NCBI GenBank assembly: GCA_023424395.1
Contig: JAFADY010000021.1
Location: 124,001 to 188,000, forward strand
Direction of reading: 5' to 3'
Source: Bacteroidota bacterium
GTDB lineage: Bacteria > Bacteroidota > Bacteroidia > Bacteroidales > Dysgonomonadaceae
DNA length: 64,000 bases
Shown: positions 61,184 through 64,000 of the stretch, piece by piece
Numbering within the stretch: the stretch's first letter is position 1
How the letters are laid out: every line of letters begins with the position of its first letter
Notes under the pieces: model-generated
The model's database searches: none
What the model saw: the letters and a program-made list of their open reading frames with translations, nothing else
Told to the model about the DNA's origin: nothing
Made by a program: the position numbers and the translations under genes

Positions 61184-62752
61184 TTAATTAAAAATTTCAT
61201 CCGATAACGGAATAAATTGCGCCCGCAAATCGGGTTCCGGCATATCCGGATCGAGTGGAAACATAGGGCGATTAATGCGTTTGTACGGCAAACGCAACAG
61301 GTTTTGATCCACACCGCCCGGTGTTGACGCCATAATCCAATCGCCCCGCATGTCGTAAAGTTCGGGAACGAGATAGCCGATCTTCACCACCAAAATACCT
61401 GCATCGCGAGGATTCAATCCCAAATCGGTAAAGTTTTTCTCGTAATGATACGCTTTGCGTTGTTCGGTAACGATCACATAAATATTACCGCTTTTTACTA
61501 CTACTTCGGTTTTTGCGTCAATATCGCCTTCTTTTATGGCTGTGATTTTCCCTTTTAAACGAATTGGCGGTGCATAACGATTATCGATTATCGCGCCCGC
61601 TTCCGCATCAATATCACCTCCGATACCTATTTGCTTGGCTTTTTCCACAAATTCTTTACCGGGAATGGAAGCGTAAATGAGTGTTTTGCCATTGGCGGAT
61701 GTTAATTCCGGATACTTAAATAATTCATGAAGTGTCCAAGTTACATCTCCTGCGCCACCGGCAGTAGGGTTATCGCCCATATCGCTGATGATGAATGGTT
61801 TTTTGTCGCTTGCAATTGCTTTAGCAACAGCGCTATCCAAATTTGTTGTAGGAGCTACAAAAACAAAATCATTCCTTACATCCCAAAAATGTTTAGCCAA
61901 TTTTTCGGCAGCTTGCGCAACTGCATGTTCATCATCGCCATAGGCCATCACAACACCGTGGTTGCGAGGTTCATCGGCCCACGGATAAGACATCCAAATA
62001 GCGGCATCAATAACTTTATCTTGTTCAATAACCTCCGGAATTGCGGCATATAAACTTTTTCCGGGTTCGATGCGGGTGCTTGTTTTTTCACCCGGAAGTA
62101 AAATGGGAACAGGAATCCACGCTTTGTAAGCGGGTTTGCCTTTTCCATTTTCTAAACGATCGAGAAGGTTTGTAACGGCTCTTTTTTTTGATTCAATGGC
62201 ATCTTCGTGAGGCGCCAAACGATAACAAGTGATCAGATCGGTGTTTTGCGCCAGCCGTTTAGAAACGCATCCGTGTAAATCCATCGAAGTGGAAATTAAC
62301 ACATCATTGCCTATCAATTCACGAATACGAACTATAAAATCGCCTTCGGGGTCATCCAAACCCTGTACGCTCATCGCTCCGTGAATATCGAAAAACAATC
62401 CGTCAAGAGGCATAGCATCTCTTAACATATCAAGTGTTTTTTCTACAAGAGATTCGTACGCTTCGCGTGTTACAATGCCGCCGGGCATAGCATGTCCGCG
62501 TAAAGTGGGCAACCATTCGGCTCTTTCAATAATTCCCGAATCGGACGCGAAGAATGGATAATACGTGAAAACGCTATCTCCCGTACGCGCTTTAAAAGCT
62601 TCTTCGTGGGTAACTGCGGGAGAAAAAGTACTGGATTCTATGGCGATTCCGGCAATAGCGACGCGGGATAATTCTTTATCGGATGCGGAATTTTTACAAC
62701 TCAAAAAAACAAAGAGAATAACGCAGGCAATTAAAAAAAATCTTTTTTTCAT
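61184..62752 (-). CDS. M81 family metallopeptidase (MlrC-like) lipoprotein
   Basis: 522 aa. Lipoprotein signal MKKRFFLIACVILFVFLSC. The catalytic M81/MlrC domain shows GLFFDIHGAM (metal-binding Asp-x-His), SMDLHGCV and RLAPHEDAIE; the second domain has FIISDMGDNPTAGGAGDVTW. The family includes microcystinase C and related amidohydrolase-like enzymes of unknown natural substrate. Envelope-anchored. The chrA start follows without gap. Confidence 0.9.
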   Translation of the reverse strand: MKKRFFLIACVILFVFLSCKNSASDKELSRVAIAGIAIESSTFSPAVTHEEAFKARTGDSVFTYYPFFASDSGIIERAEWLPTLRGHAMPGGIVTREAYESLVEKTLDMLRDAMPLDGLFFDIHGAMSVQGLDDPEGDFIVRIRELIGNDVLISTSMDLHGCVSKRLAQNTDLITCYRLAPHEDAIESKKRAVTNLLDRLENGKGKPAYKAWIPVPILLPGEKTSTRIEPGKSLYAAIPEVIEQDKVIDAAIWMSYPWADEPRNHGVVMAYGDDEHAVAQAAEKLAKHFWDVRNDFVFVAPTTNLDSAVAKAIASDKKPFIISDMGDNPTAGGAGDVTWTLHELFKYPELTSANGKTLIYASIPGKEFVEKAKQIGIGGDIDAEAGAIIDNRYAPPIRLKGKITAIKEGDIDAKTEVVVKSGNIYVIVTEQRKAYHYEKNFTDLGLNPRDAGILVVKIGYLVPELYDMRGDWIMASTPGGVDQNLLRLPYKRINRPMFPLDPDMPEPDLRAQFIPLSDEIFN

Positions 62753-62758
62753 GGGTTA

Positions 62759-63466
62759 CTAAATATTGTTTAAAACATGTATGGTGTGGCATGCTACAAA
62801 ACAGGCCGTCTCGGTTCTTAATCGGGTTTCACCCAAACTTATCGGTTCAAAACCGTTAATAACGGCTTTCTGTACTTCTTCCTCGCTAAAATCTCCTTCG
62901 GGGCCGATAAGAACGAGTGCATTTTCTCCCTGCCGGTAAGTTTTTGTTAAAAGCTTTTTTTCGGTAGGGTAGCAATGCGCGATGAATTTTCTGCCATTGA
63001 ACGGTTGGGTGATAAATTGATCGAATCCGATCATCTCGTCTATTTGGGGCAATACGGCTTGCTGGGATTGTTTCATAGCTGCAACTACAATTTTTTCTAA
63101 CCGGCTTGTTTTTAGTTCCTTTCGTTCCGAAAAACGACAAGCCACAGGCGAAAACCGATCGATTCCAACCTCTGCGGCTTTTTCGGCAAACCATTCTATC
63201 CGGTCTGTTTGTTTTGTTGGCGCAAAAGCGATATGAAGCGCAAAATTGTGTGACTTTGGCTGATAAATTTCATCGTTTATTGTAACAAGGCAATGCTTGG
63301 GATGCGCTTGCAACAAAGAACATGGGTACATAAATCCTTTTCCGTCGGTAACTGTTAATTCATCGCCTTCTTTCATCCGCAAAACTTTTACGCAATGCTG
63401 CGATTCTTGTTCAGTAAGTTGTCGCGTTTGTTTTATATTGGGATTATAGAAGAGCGTATCTGTCAT
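62759..63466 (-). CDS. rsmE: 16S rRNA m3U1498 methyltransferase
   Basis: 235 aa. N-terminal PUA-like part (ESQHCVKVLRMKEGDELTVT), then SPOUT knot: IAFAPTKQTDRIEWFAEKAA, ALVLIGPEGDFSEEEV (SAM-binding deep knot), ISLGETRLRTETA. Methylates U1498 near the ribosomal decoding site. One base after the bifunctional-nuclease gene on the same strand. Confidence 0.95.
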   Translation of the reverse strand: MTDTLFYNPNIKQTRQLTEQESQHCVKVLRMKEGDELTVTDGKGFMYPCSLLQAHPKHCLVTINDEIYQPKSHNFALHIAFAPTKQTDRIEWFAEKAAEVGIDRFSPVACRFSERKELKTSRLEKIVVAAMKQSQQAVLPQIDEMIGFDQFITQPFNGRKFIAHCYPTEKKLLTKTYRQGENALVLIGPEGDFSEEEVQKAVINGFEPISLGETRLRTETACFVACHTIHVLNNI

Positions 63467-63467
63467 A

Positions 63468-64000
63468 TCAGTTTTTTTCCCTGCGGTTTATCTCGTCTCG
63501 TAGTTTTGTCGCCAATTCGTAATTTTCTTCTCTTATGGCGTCGTCCAATCTTTTTTTCAAAGCATCGATCCTCACTTCCGTGATATCTTCTGAAAATTTT
63601 TCTTCGAATGAAGATGATCCCGATAGGTCTTCGGGCAAAACATCGCGTTCATCGAAAACAATGGCCATGTTTTGCATAATTTCTTCGGTAGTGTAAATAG
63701 GCGAACTGCTTCTGATGGCCAATGCTACGGCATCGGAAGTGCGTGAATCGATACGAAATTCCTTTTCGTTTTGTTTCAAAAGCAATTCGGCAAAAAAAGC
63801 GCCGTCTTCAAATTTATAGATAAAAACTTCCACCAGTTCAATATTTATTTGCTTGAAAATATTGTACATCAGATCGTGCGAAAGCGGCCTCGGAGGCGTT
63901 ATGTTTTCCATTACGATGGCAATGGATTGCGCTTCGGGAGTGCCTATGACGATGGGAAGCCGACGGATTCCTTCTTCTTCCGCAAAAATAAGCGCATAGG
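63468..64000 (-). CDS. Bifunctional nuclease (DUF151) family protein with UVR motif, cut at window end
   Basis: At least 177 aa; the 5' end lies beyond 64000. Visible part: YALIFAEEEGIRRLPIVIG, TPEAQSIAIVMENI, PLSHDLMYNIFKQ and DSRTSDAVALAIRSSSPIY, the DUF151/BFN core. Near the C-terminus, DAIREENYELATKLRDEIN is a UvrB/UvrC-type UVR motif. This fused form is usual in Bacteroidota; proposed nuclease role comes from plant/bacterial BFN homologues. The inner ATG at 63911 is not the real start. Confidence 0.9.
   Translation of the reverse strand, partial: YALIFAEEEGIRRLPIVIGTPEAQSIAIVMENITPPRPLSHDLMYNIFKQINIELVEVFIYKFEDGAFFAELLLKQNEKEFRIDSRTSDAVALAIRSSSPIYTTEEIMQNMAIVFDERDVLPEDLSGSSSFEEKFSEDITEVRIDALKKRLDDAIREENYELATKLRDEINRREKN

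Overview
The window looks like a chromosome segment from a member of the Bacteroidota, most likely the order Bacteroidales. The signs are: promoters of the TAnnTTTG (-7) type with a TTG about 19-21 bp upstream; lineage-typical families (DUF5606, DUF3098, DUF349, DUF6261); a BtuB/BtuG-like vitamin B12 uptake pair; a long type II-C Cas9; and a Bacteroidota-type phage tape measure protein. Genus cannot be fixed from the sequence alone. No rRNA or tRNA gene was seen.

Layout. 1-4.1 kb is littered with mobile debris: a nonsense-mutated IS982-family transposase, a RAYT-type Y1 transposase with two copies of a large nested palindrome, and a frameshifted secreted-protein fossil, interleaved with cdsA and a DUF5606 gene. 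4.1-16.9 kb is metabolic and envelope housekeeping: a lactonase-like lipoprotein, a glycosyltransferase/flippase-like/glycosyltransferase operon, a rhodanese, a U32 protein, metA, a flavin reductase, pyrI, pyrB, an outer-membrane barrel protein and a methyltransferase. 17-26.4 kb is a type II-C CRISPR-Cas locus: tracrRNA (minus strand), cas9, cas1, cas2 and two 47-bp repeats. 26.4-28.9 kb is mostly non-coding and repeat-rich, with a frameshifted DUF6261 gene. 29-43 kb holds carboxynorspermidine dehydrogenase, an MscS channel, a FabH-like enzyme, a polytopic membrane protein, paired chromate transporter halves, a candidate structured ncRNA, TrpB2, an RRM protein, tsaB, a CDGSH protein, and a cobalamin riboswitch followed by btuB and btuG-like genes. 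43-64 kb is dense housekeeping: CCA-adding enzyme, a two-domain SGNH hydrolase, TerC, the ftsX-DUF3098-uppP-truB-queA-folK run, era, der, a DUF349 protein, nth, a CHR transporter, an M81 metallopeptidase, rsmE and a bifunctional-nuclease-family gene cut by the window end.

The most unusual part is the CRISPR locus. Its two repeats do not bracket a normal ~30-bp spacer but 3117 bp of phage-derived DNA: a truncated tape measure gene, small phage-like genes and a gene cut exactly at a repeat edge. Cas9 has a frameshift that removes about 72 conserved C-terminal residues, found in another frame up to the ATGA overlap with cas1. The tracrRNA promoter, the cas9 promoter and the repeats themselves all carry the same TATCTTTG -7 element, so the repeats may act as promoters, as in Neisseria type II-C arrays, and one of them would read into the phage genes in sense. 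A second item of interest is a probable unannotated structured RNA of about 250 nt (6S-like fold) upstream of the paired chromate transporter genes.

All functional calls come from reading motifs and recalled family knowledge; no database search was run.
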